64,000 nt of DNA from Olsenella uli (GTDB taxonomy: Bacteria; Actinomycetota; Coriobacteriia; Coriobacteriales; Atopobiaceae): NCBI RefSeq assembly GCF_016900775.1, contig NZ_JACJKN010000003.1, forward strand, positions 62,001 through 126,000, read 5' to 3'. This document shows, one piece after another, positions 1 through 7,521 of this stretch (position 1 is the stretch's first letter; each line of letters opens with the position of its first letter). Under the pieces are notes generated by a model, which was not told the DNA's origin, did no database searches, and worked only from the letters and a program-made list of their open reading frames with translations. Position numbers and translations under genes: made by a program.

Positions 1-21
1 CCCGGGGCGCGGCCGCGGGGC

Positions 22-64
22 GTCGCGAGTCCCCCGCGGGCCGGACGTGCGGGGGGCTCGCGAC
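22..64. repeat. GC-rich hairpin at window start
   Basis: Positions 22-29 (GTCGCGAG) pair with 57-64, and 31-37 pair with 49-55, giving a 15-bp interrupted stem. A second hairpin follows at 81-127. No gene is visible in bases 1-381, so these may terminate a gene lying to the left of the window. There is no T-run. Confidence 0.5.
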
Positions 65-65
65 G

Positions 66-179
66 GTCCTTCTCGCCAAAGCGTCGCCGGGGCCCCGCGC
101 ACGGGCCGTGCGGGGCTCCGGCGACGCCTCCCTCGGCCGACGGCCCAACAGGCGAGAAGGGCCACGGGGCGAGAAGAAC
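66..179. repeat. Three copies of the GGCGAGAAGRRC word
   Basis: Copies lie at 66-77 (minus orientation), 151-162 and 168-179 (plus orientation). They are the first members of the dispersed 12-mer family described in the findings. Bases 1-381 hold these copies, two hairpins and the LacI operators, and no credible gene. Confidence 0.8.
81..127. terminator. Long GC-rich hairpin, possible terminator
   Basis: GCGTCGCCGG at 81-90 is the exact reverse complement of 118-127. The next 8 bases inward (91-98 against 110-117) pair with one mismatch. The stem is about 18 bp around a short loop. It sits in a gene-free stretch and could close an upstream transcript outside the window; without a U-tract, intrinsic termination is uncertain. 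Confidence 0.45.
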
Positions 180-268
180 GGCGAGCGGCGCAAATCCGCC
201 CGCGAGCGGAAATCTCCGGTTCTTCTCCCCCGGCGGCGCAAGGTGCGCTATAGTTGCGCTCAAGCCGA

Positions 269-284
269 TTGGAAACGTTTCCAA
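269..284. promoter_or_regulatory. LacI-family operator 1
   Basis: TTGGAAACGTTTCCAA is a perfect 16-bp palindrome with the central CG typical of LacI/GalR-family operators. An identical copy lies 55 bp downstream (centre to centre), just before the LacI-family gene. Autoregulation and control of the maltodextrin genes by DNA looping is the natural inference. Confidence 0.85.
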
Positions 285-323
285 CCCATCCGCTCCCTCC
301 TCTTCCCTTCCTGCTAGAATGGT

Positions 324-339
324 TTGGAAACGTTTCCAA
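324..339. promoter_or_regulatory. LacI-family operator 2
   Basis: This second perfect copy of TTGGAAACGTTTCCAA ends 42 bp before the start codon of the LacI-family regulator. It probably overlaps the promoter or early transcript, so regulator binding would block transcription. Confidence 0.85.
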
Positions 340-381
340 TCGGCTCCGGGCACAAGGCGTCGGGGCGAAGGCAGGTGAGCC

Positions 382-1386
382 ATGGACATCAGGGACATCG
401 CGGGGCGCTCGGGCTACGGCGTCGGCACGGTCTCGCGCGTCATCAACGGACAGCCCAACGTGAGCGACCGCGCCCGCAAGCGCATCCTGGCCGTGATGGC
501 CGAGTGCGGCTACGAGCCCAACTCCAACGCGCGCTACCTCAAGATGCGCTCCCAGACGCCCGTGGCGGTCTTTGTGATGGGCGTCGGCAACCGCATGTTC
601 GACGACATCCTCGGGCCCCTGCAGGCGGCCCTCGCCCGCGAGGAGGAGGAGATCGTCGTCACCTACCTCACGGGCGAGGTCAACGAGGTCAGGGCCGCCA
701 TCGACTACCAGCACGCGCGCCACCCCAAGGGGATGGTCTTCCTCGGCGGCGAGCTCGAGAGCTTCCGCGCCTCGTTTCACGAGGTGGAGACGCCGAGCGT
801 CCTTGTGACGGCGAGCGCCGAGGGCCTTGGCTTCGCCAACCTCTCGAGCGTCACCATCGACAACGAGGCGGCCGCGCGCCGGGCCGTGGGGCACCTGCTC
901 GAGCGCGGGCACCGGCGCATCGGGATCGTCGGCGGCAACCGCCTTGGCGGCCAGATCGGCGAGCTGCGCCTGCGCGGCGCCGACGATGCCCTGCGCGCGC
1001 ACGGCATCGAGCTCGACTACGAGCGCGACTACGAGCCCTGCGACTTCATCGAGCGGGCCGGCTACGAGGCCACGCGCCGGCTCCTCGCCCGCGCGGGGGA
1101 CCTCACCGCCGTCTTCGCCCTCGGCGACGTCGTCGCCTTCGGCGCGCTGCGCGCCATCGTGGACCAGGGGCTCGGCGTCCCCGAGGACGTCTCGCTCGTG
1201 GGCTTTGACGACACCGCCTTCTCCCAGTACGCCGTCCCGCGCATCACGACGATCCGCCAGGACGCCGAGCGCCTCGCCGAGCGCGCCGCGCGCCTCCTGC
1301 TGGGCGCCATGCGCGACGGCTCCCCGGCAACCCACGAGCTCGTGGACTTCGAGCTCGTCGAGCGAGAGAGCGTCCGCTCCCTCTGA
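382..1386 (+). CDS. LacI-family transcriptional regulator of the maltodextrin genes
   Basis: A 334-residue protein of normal LacI/GalR length. Residues 1-50 form the DNA-binding helix-turn-helix and hinge (starting MDIRDIAGRSGYGVGTVSRV). The remainder is a periplasmic-binding-protein-like effector domain ending in the VSLVGFDD region usual for the family. The ATG at 382 follows an AGGTGAG ribosome site. Two perfect operators lie just upstream and the malQ, glgP and alpha-glucosidase genes lie just downstream on the same strand. It therefore most likely represses this unit until maltose or a maltodextrin is present. The effector is inferred from context only. Confidence 0.93.
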   Translation: MDIRDIAGRSGYGVGTVSRVINGQPNVSDRARKRILAVMAECGYEPNSNARYLKMRSQTPVAVFVMGVGNRMFDDILGPLQAALAREEEEIVVTYLTGEVNEVRAAIDYQHARHPKGMVFLGGELESFRASFHEVETPSVLVTASAEGLGFANLSSVTIDNEAAARRAVGHLLERGHRRIGIVGGNRLGGQIGELRLRGADDALRAHGIELDYERDYEPCDFIERAGYEATRRLLARAGDLTAVFALGDVVAFGALRAIVDQGLGVPEDVSLVGFDDTAFSQYAVPRITTIRQDAERLAERAARLLLGAMRDGSPATHELVDFELVERESVRSL

Positions 1387-1429
1387 GCGCAGCGGCCGGC
1401 GGGACCGTCCCGCCGAGAAAGGAGGACGC

Positions 1430-2965
1430 ATGAGAACCTCGGGCATCCTCATGCCCATCACGTCGCTCCCCTCCCCCTGGGGGGTGGGCACCATGGGCGG
1501 CGAGGCGCGGGCCTTCGTCGACTTCCTGGCGCGCGCCGGCGTGTCAATCTGGCAGGTGCTGCCCATCGTGCCCACGAGCTACGGGGACTCGCCCTACCAG
1601 TCCTTCTCGACCTACGCCGGCAACCCCTACCTCATCGACCTCGACGACCTCGCCGCCGAGGGCCTGCTCGAGCGCAACGAGTACGCGGGCGCGGACTGGG
1701 GGCGCGACCCGGAGCGCGTGGACTACGGCGCCCTCTACCGCGGCCGCTTCGACGTGCTGCGCCGCGCGGTGCGGCGCCTGCGCGACGCGCAGCCGGAGGC
1801 GCTCGCCCGCTTCTGCGAGCGCGAGGCCGCCTGGCTCGACGACTACGCCCTCTTCATGGCCCTCAAGGACCGCCACCACGGCGCCCCCTGGTCCACCTGG
1901 GCGGACCCCCTGCGCCTGCGCCGCACAGACGCGCTCGCCCGGGCGCGCGAGGAGCTCGCCGAGGACGTCGCGTTCTGGCAGGGCGTCCAGTGCCTGTTCT
2001 TCGAGCAGTGGGGGCGGCTGCACGACTACGCGCGCGCCGCGGGCGTGCGCATCATGGGCGACCTCCCCTTCTACGTGGCCGAGGACAGCGCGGACGTCTG
2101 GAGCCGCCCCGAGCAGTTCCAGCTCGACGCCGACCTCAGGCCCACCGAGACCGCCGGCGTGCCGCCCGACGGCTTCTCCGACATCGGCCAGCTCTGGGGC
2201 AACCCGCTCTTTGCCTGGGACCGCATGAGGGCGGACGGCTACGACTGGTGGTGCCGCCGCATCGCCTTCCAGCTCAGGCTCTACGACATCCTGCGCATCG
2301 ACCACTTCCGCGGGTTCGACTCCTACTTCGCCATCCCCGCGGGCGCCACGACGGCGGCGGGCGGGCGCTGGAGAAACGGCCCGGGGATCGACCTCTTCCG
2401 AGCGCTGGAGCAGCGGCTCGGGCGCTGCGACATCGTGGCGGAGGACCTCGGCTACCTCACCCCCTCGGTGCACCGCCTGCTCGAGGAGTCGGGCTTCCCC
2501 GGGATGAAGGTCCTCGAGTTCGCCTTCGACACGCGCGACGGCTCGGGCGCCACGTACCTGCCCTTCGCCTACCCCACCAACTGCATCGCCTACGTGGGCA
2601 CGCACGACAACGACACCGCGCTCGGCTGGCTTGAGACGGCGCCGGCCGGCGACGTGGCCCTCGCCCGCGAGTACCTGCACCTCGACCCAGCCGAGGGCGA
2701 GGGCTGGGGCATGATGCGCGCCATCTGGGCGAGCGCCGCGGACACCGCCGTGGTGCAGATGCAGGACCTGCTGGGCCTCGGCAGCGAGGCGCGGATCAAC
2801 ACCCCCTCCACCCTCGGCGGCAACTGGGTCTGGCGGGCGCGCCCGGGGTTCGCGAGCCGGGAGCTCGCCCAGCGCGTGCACCGGCAGATGGAGCTCTACC
2901 GCCGCCTGCCGCCCATCAAGGTCGTCCCCGACGAGTGCATGCGTGGGGCCGGCGGAATCTGGTGA
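1430..2965 (+). CDS. malQ: 4-alpha-glucanotransferase (amylomaltase, GH77)
   Basis: A 511-residue GH77 enzyme that transfers alpha-1,4-glucan segments between maltodextrins in the cytoplasm. The opening (GILMPITSLPSPWGVGTMG) and the DSPYQSFSTYAGNPYLIDL stretch are typical. The catalytic set is visible: Asp about 291 in LRIDHFRG, Glu about 338 in VAEDLG, and Asp about 393 in GTHDND. The reading frame stays open far upstream, but ATG 1430 has a perfect AAAGGAGG site 5 bases before it, and 43 bases separate it from the LacI gene. With glgP and the alpha-glucosidase it completes maltodextrin breakdown. Confidence 0.96.
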   Translation: MRTSGILMPITSLPSPWGVGTMGGEARAFVDFLARAGVSIWQVLPIVPTSYGDSPYQSFSTYAGNPYLIDLDDLAAEGLLERNEYAGADWGRDPERVDYGALYRGRFDVLRRAVRRLRDAQPEALARFCEREAAWLDDYALFMALKDRHHGAPWSTWADPLRLRRTDALARAREELAEDVAFWQGVQCLFFEQWGRLHDYARAAGVRIMGDLPFYVAEDSADVWSRPEQFQLDADLRPTETAGVPPDGFSDIGQLWGNPLFAWDRMRADGYDWWCRRIAFQLRLYDILRIDHFRGFDSYFAIPAGATTAAGGRWRNGPGIDLFRALEQRLGRCDIVAEDLGYLTPSVHRLLEESGFPGMKVLEFAFDTRDGSGATYLPFAYPTNCIAYVGTHDNDTALGWLETAPAGDVALAREYLHLDPAEGEGWGMMRAIWASAADTAVVQMQDLLGLGSEARINTPSTLGGNWVWRARPGFASRELAQRVHRQMELYRRLPPIKVVPDECMRGAGGIW

Positions 2966-3023
2966 CGACCGCGCAGAGGTGCCGGTCACTTTTGCACGCC
3001 CAAGAAGAACGAGGAGGACCACG

Positions 3024-5288
3024 ATGGACATCGAGAAGAACCTGGACCAGACGCTCGCCGAGCTGGGCACCACGCTCGATGAGGCAACGAACGCGCAGAT
3101 CTTCTGCGCCCTGCTGCGCCTGGTGCGCGACCTGGAGACGGGCATGCGGCCGGCGGCGGGAGACCGCAAGCTCTACTACTTCTCCGCCGAGTTTTTGGTG
3201 GGGCGGCTCCTGCGCGCCAACCTCGTGAACCTCGGCCTGGTGGACGAGGTGGAGCGGATCCTCGCGGCGCACGGCACCACGCTCGCCGCCGTGGAGGACT
3301 GCGAGCCGGAGCCCTCGCTCGGCAACGGCGGCCTGGGCAGGCTCGCCGCGTGCTTCCTCGACTCCATCGCCTCGCTCGGGCTCCCCGGCGACGGCGTGGG
3401 CCTCAACTACCACTACGGCCTCTTCCGCCAGGACCTCGCCGCCGGCGTCCAGCGCGAGGAGCCCAACCCCTGGATCGAGCCCGAGTCCTGGCTGATCGAC
3501 ACCGGGCGCAGCTTCGAGGTGCCCTTCGGCTTTGGACCCCTCGCCGCGCAGATGTACGACATCGAGGTCCCCGGCTACGAGAACGGCGTGGTCAACCGCC
3601 TGCACCTCTTCGACGTGAGCGAGCCGGCGCCCGCCCCCGAGCACGGCATCGCCTTCGACAAGGGCGACGTGCGCCACGGCCTCACGAGCTTCCTCTACCC
3701 GGACGACTCCGACGAGGCGGGCCGGCTCCTGCGCGTCTACCAGCAGTACTTCATGGTGTCCGCCGGCGCGCAGCTCATCCTGGCCGAGCTCTCCGAGCGC
3801 GGGTTTTCGCCCGAGGAGCTCGACGCCCATGTGGCGATCCACATCAACGACACCCACCCCTCGATGGTCATCCCCGAGATGGTGCGCCTGCTCATGGAGC
3901 GCGGCATCGCCTTCGCGGACGCGGCCGCCATCGTGGAGCGCACCTGCGGCTACACCAACCACACCATCCTCGCCGAGGCGCTCGAGACCTGGCCCCTGCA
4001 CTACCTCGAGCAGGTGGCGCCCGGCATCGTGCCCGTGATCCGCCAGCTGGACGCGCTCGCGCGCACCCGCACGGACGACCGTCGCCTGGCCGTGATCGAC
4101 GACGGCGACGTCGTCCACATGGCCAGCATGGACGTGCACTTCAGCCACGCGGTGAACGGGGTGGCGGCGCTCCACACGCAGATTCTCGTGGAGTCCGAGA
4201 TGCGCCCCTTCGCCGAGCTCTACCCCGAGAAGTTCTCCAACAAGACGAACGGCATCACGTTCCGCCGCTGGCTCATGGGCTGCAACCCGGCGCTGGCCGC
4301 GCTCGTGACCGACGCCATCGGCGACGCCTGGAAGCGCGACGCCGCCCGGCTCGAGGACCTTCTCGCCCTGCGCGATGACGCCGCCTTCGTGCGGAGCCTC
4401 CTCGACGTCAAGGTGGCCAACAAGAGGCGCCTGGCCGCGTGGCTCTCCGCCGAGCAGGGCATCCAGGTGGACCCGCACTCGGTCCTCGACATCCAGGTCA
4501 AGCGCATGCACCAGTACAAGCGCCAGCAGATGAACGCCCTCTACGCCATCTGGAAGTACCTCCAGATCAAGCGCGGGAACGTCCCCGCCCGCCCGGTCAC
4601 GATGGTCTTCGGCGCCAAGGCGGCGCCGGCCTACACGCTCGCCAAGGACACGATCGCGCTCCTGCTGGCGCTCGCACGCCTCATCGCGGACGACCCCGAG
4701 GTCGCGCCGTGGCTCTCGCTCGTCTTCGTGGAGAACTACAACGTCACGGCCGCCGAGCACCTCATCCCCGCGGCCGACGTGTCCGAGCAAATCTCACTCG
4801 CGTCCAAGGAGGCGAGCGGCACCTCCAACATGAAGTTCATGGCCAACGGCGCGCTCACGCTGGGCACCCTCGACGGCGCCAACGTGGAAATCGCGGAGCT
4901 CGTGGGACGCGAGAACATCTACCTCTTCGGGCGCTCCTCCGAGGACGTGATCGGCCTCTACGCGCGCGGCGACTACCGGCCCTGGGACCTCTGGCAGGCG
5001 GACGGCGAGCTTGCCGAGGTGCTTGACTTCATCTGCTCCCCGGAGCTGCTCGCCCGCGGCGACGCGGGATGCCTCACCCGCGTCTACCGGGACTTCGTCG
5101 CCAAGGACTACTTCATGGCCCTGCTCGACGCGCGCGACTACGTGGGCGTCAAGGAGCGCTGCCTCGCCGACTACGAGGACCGCGCCGCCTGGGGCGAGAG
5201 GGCCCTCGTGAACGTGGCCAAGTCCGGGTTCTTCTCGTCCGACCGCACCATCCGCGAGTACGACCGCGACATCTGGCACCTCGCATGA
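3024..5288 (+). CDS. glgP: Glycogen/maltodextrin phosphorylase (GT35)
   Basis: A 754-residue alpha-glucan phosphorylase that releases glucose-1-phosphate from glycogen or maltodextrin. The pyridoxal-phosphate lysine is about residue 604, in the conserved SGTSNMKFMANG block. EPSLGNGGLGRLAACF near residue 95 and HINDTHPSM near 275 are further family signatures. ATG 3024 is chosen because a GAGGAGG site precedes it and the family N-terminus begins there; the in-frame extension to 2943 overlaps malQ and lacks a site. It is somewhat shorter than enterobacterial MalP, as is common in other phyla. It probably forms an operon with malQ. Confidence 0.96.
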   Translation: MDIEKNLDQTLAELGTTLDEATNAQIFCALLRLVRDLETGMRPAAGDRKLYYFSAEFLVGRLLRANLVNLGLVDEVERILAAHGTTLAAVEDCEPEPSLGNGGLGRLAACFLDSIASLGLPGDGVGLNYHYGLFRQDLAAGVQREEPNPWIEPESWLIDTGRSFEVPFGFGPLAAQMYDIEVPGYENGVVNRLHLFDVSEPAPAPEHGIAFDKGDVRHGLTSFLYPDDSDEAGRLLRVYQQYFMVSAGAQLILAELSERGFSPEELDAHVAIHINDTHPSMVIPEMVRLLMERGIAFADAAAIVERTCGYTNHTILAEALETWPLHYLEQVAPGIVPVIRQLDALARTRTDDRRLAVIDDGDVVHMASMDVHFSHAVNGVAALHTQILVESEMRPFAELYPEKFSNKTNGITFRRWLMGCNPALAALVTDAIGDAWKRDAARLEDLLALRDDAAFVRSLLDVKVANKRRLAAWLSAEQGIQVDPHSVLDIQVKRMHQYKRQQMNALYAIWKYLQIKRGNVPARPVTMVFGAKAAPAYTLAKDTIALLLALARLIADDPEVAPWLSLVFVENYNVTAAEHLIPAADVSEQISLASKEASGTSNMKFMANGALTLGTLDGANVEIAELVGRENIYLFGRSSEDVIGLYARGDYRPWDLWQADGELAEVLDFICSPELLARGDAGCLTRVYRDFVAKDYFMALLDARDYVGVKERCLADYEDRAAWGERALVNVAKSGFFSSDRTIREYDRDIWHLA

Positions 5289-5290
5289 AT

Positions 5291-5321
5291 CATGACAAAC
5301 GACCCTGTCACCCTTGTCAGG
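5291..5321 (+). repeat. TGACAAACGACCC...TTGTCAGG repeat, copy 1
   Basis: The words TGACAAACGACCC and CTTGTCAGG, close together between glgP and the alpha-glucosidase gene, recur in the same order at 7487-7516 on the other side of that gene. The second copy is part of a strong terminator hairpin; this one is not obviously paired. Confidence 0.5.
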
Positions 5322-5335
5322 AAAGGAGCATGGAG

Positions 5336-7027
5336 ATGACCGTCATCAACGGGAGCGAGGAGTGGTGGAAGCAGGCCGTGGTGTACCAGGTGTACCCCCG
5401 GAGCTTCTATGACGCCAACGGCGACGGCCTCGGCGACATCCAGGGCGTCACCGCCCACATGGACTACCTGCGCGCCCTGGGAATCAACGCCATCTGGCTC
5501 TCCCCGTTCTACCCCTCCCCGCTCGCCGACGGCGGCTACGACGTGGCCGACTACCGCAACGTTGACCCGCGCCTGGGGACGCTCGAGGACTTCGACGCGA
5601 TGGCCGCCGCGGCCCACGCCGCGGGCATCAAGGTGATCGTGGACATCGTGCCCAACCACACCTCGACCGAGCACCCCTGGTTCAAGGAGGCGCTCGCCGC
5701 CGGCCCCGGCTCGCCCGAGCGCGACCGCTACGTCTTCCGCCCCGGCCGCGGCGAGCACGGCGAGCTGCCCCCCAACGGCTGGAGGTCCACCTTCGGCGGC
5801 CCCGCCTGGGAGCCCGTGGGCGACGGCGAGTGGTACCTGCACCTCTTTGCCGTGGAGCAGGCCGACCTCAACTGGAAGAACGCCGACGTCCACGAGGACT
5901 TCAAGCGGACGCTGCGCTTCTGGAGCGACCGCGGGGCGGACGGCTTCCGCGTCGACGTGGCGCACGCGCTGGCCAAGGACCTCGACAGCCGTCCGCTCGC
6001 CGACTGGCCGGACGACCCCGACCAGGGCGAGCCCGGCGACGAGAACCCGCTCTGGGACCGCCCCGAGGTCCACGAGATCTACCGCGAGTGGCGCCAGGTC
6101 TTCAACGAGTACGAGCCCGCCCGCTTTGCCGTGGCCGAGGCGTGGGTCGTCCCCGAGCACCAGTGGATGTACGCCTCCCCCGAGGAGCTGGGGCAGGTCT
6201 TCAACTTCCAGCTCTCCAACGCCGGGTGGTTTGCCGACGAGTTCCGCCGCGCCATCGAGAAGGGCCTCGCGGCGGCCGAGCAGTCCGGCTCCACCACCAC
6301 GTGGGTCCTCTCCAACCACGACATGCCGCGCCACCCCACGCGCTACGGCCTGCCGCAGGTCCGCTCCGCGGTGCACCACCAGCTCGTGAACGACTGGCTG
6401 CTCCGCGACGGCAAGACCTACTACGAGGACCGCGACCTCGGCACCCGCCGCGCCCGCGCCGCGCTTCTCATGGAGCTGGGCCTTCCCGGCTCGGTCTACC
6501 TCTACCAGGGCGAGGAGCTGGGGCTCTTTGAGGTGGCCGACATCCCCTGGGGCGCGCTTGAGGACCCCGAGGCGGCCATGACGAGCCACGGCGACGCCAT
6601 CAAGGGCCGCGACGGCTGCCGCGTGCCGCTGCCGTGGAGGGCCGTCGACGAGTCGGGCGACTTCGGCTTCTCCGCGCCGGTGGACCACGCGCCGGCGCAC
6701 CTGCCCCAGCCCGCGTGGTTCGCGCAGCACGCCGTGGACGTGGAGGAGACCGAGAAGGACTCCATGCTCAAGTTCTACCGCCGCGCGCTCGCCGCGCGCG
6801 CCGAGCTGCTCACGGCCACCGGCGACACCTCGCTCACCTGGGCCGACGGCTATGACAACCAGGTCATCGCCTACGAGCGCCCCATGGCCGACGGCCGGGT
6901 GCTCACGAGCGTGACCAACTTCGGCGCCTCCGCCGTGGCGCTGCCCGCAGGCGAGGTCCTTCTCGCCAGCGCCCCGCTCGCGGACGGCGGCCTGCCCACC
7001 GACGCCACCGCCTGGGTCGCGCGGTAG
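5336..7027 (+). CDS. Alpha-glucosidase, GH13 family (AglA-like)
   Basis: A 563-residue GH13 enzyme, most like actinobacterial alpha-1,4-glucosidases/oligo-1,6-glucosidases. The four GH13 regions are present: DIVPNHTS, GFRVDVAHA with nucleophile Asp about 207, VAEAW with acid/base Glu about 268, and LSNHDMPRH with Asp about 329. It would cleave glucose from short malto- or isomalto-oligosaccharides inside the cell, as no signal peptide is seen. ATG 5336 is preferred to ATG 5330 because AGGAG lies 7 bases from the former and only 1 from the latter. It is the last gene of the maltodextrin unit. Confidence 0.92.
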   Translation: MTVINGSEEWWKQAVVYQVYPRSFYDANGDGLGDIQGVTAHMDYLRALGINAIWLSPFYPSPLADGGYDVADYRNVDPRLGTLEDFDAMAAAAHAAGIKVIVDIVPNHTSTEHPWFKEALAAGPGSPERDRYVFRPGRGEHGELPPNGWRSTFGGPAWEPVGDGEWYLHLFAVEQADLNWKNADVHEDFKRTLRFWSDRGADGFRVDVAHALAKDLDSRPLADWPDDPDQGEPGDENPLWDRPEVHEIYREWRQVFNEYEPARFAVAEAWVVPEHQWMYASPEELGQVFNFQLSNAGWFADEFRRAIEKGLAAAEQSGSTTTWVLSNHDMPRHPTRYGLPQVRSAVHHQLVNDWLLRDGKTYYEDRDLGTRRARAALLMELGLPGSVYLYQGEELGLFEVADIPWGALEDPEAAMTSHGDAIKGRDGCRVPLPWRAVDESGDFGFSAPVDHAPAHLPQPAWFAQHAVDVEETEKDSMLKFYRRALAARAELLTATGDTSLTWADGYDNQVIAYERPMADGRVLTSVTNFGASAVALPAGEVLLASAPLADGGLPTDATAWVAR

Positions 7028-7248
7028 CGCCTCTCCCGCAAGCCCCCTGCCGGGCCCCGGACGCCCTTGCCGAGAAGGGCGCCGGGGCCCGGCCTTCCCG
7101 TGCGCGCCGCCAGGCCGAGGCGTGCCGCCACGAGACATGCTCCACCACGAAAGACCCCCGCCACGAGGCCCCTGCCACGAAAGGCCCGCCATTGGGTATA
7201 TGACAGCCCTCGCGTCGCCGCGAAGGCCTCCCCTGCGGGAAACTCCCC

Positions 7249-7393
7249 GCGACTGGGTGGCATCCTTGATGCTGGGTCGGCCCCGCAAGGCCATACGGGC
7301 CGCACGCAGGTCTTTCTCGCCACGTTCTTCATGCGACTGGGTGGCATCCTTGATGCCCGGAGGGACATTGCATCAAGGATGCCACCCAGTCGC
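7249..7393. repeat. 24-bp sequence in direct and inverted copies
   Basis: A 24-base sequence beginning GCGACTGGGTGGCATC occurs at 7249-7272 and 7333-7356 as direct repeats, and at 7370-7393 as an exact inverted copy. The last two form a perfect 24-bp stem with a 13-base loop. The gap 7028-7521 otherwise holds no gene. This looks like a small palindromic element that has duplicated locally. Confidence 0.75.
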
Positions 7394-7420
7394 GGCAGGT
7401 TTTGGCGACGCAGCGAGAGC

Positions 7421-7432
7421 GGCGAGAAGAAC
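7421..7432 (+). repeat. GGCGAGAAGRRC word, intergenic
   Basis: GGCGAGAAGAAC followed by G, an exact consensus copy of the dispersed 12-mer, between convergent genes. Confidence 0.8.
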
Positions 7433-7463
7433 GTGGGGCCGGAGGTGTGCTGACAAAGGGGCC

Positions 7464-7500
7464 GGGGTCGTTTGTCATGAAAAACATGACAAACGACCCC
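7464..7500. terminator. Bidirectional terminator hairpin
   Basis: GGGGTCGTTTGTCATG (7464-7479) pairs perfectly with 7485-7500 around an AAAAA loop. The 16-bp stem sits between the convergent alpha-glucosidase and alpha-galactosidase genes, where a shared terminator is expected. Its right arm carries the TGACAAACGACCC word also found at 5291-5305. Confidence 0.75.
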
Positions 7501-7521
7501 GGCACTCTTGTCAGGTCAGGA

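Noticed and set aside
47-317. Short open frames before the LacI gene
   Set aside because: Overlapping frames of Arg-rich translation across hairpins and repeats, no ribosome site and no family.
827-1429. Long upstream extension of the malQ frame
   Set aside because: It overlaps the LacI gene, has no homology and low-complexity composition; ATG 1430 has a perfect ribosome site.
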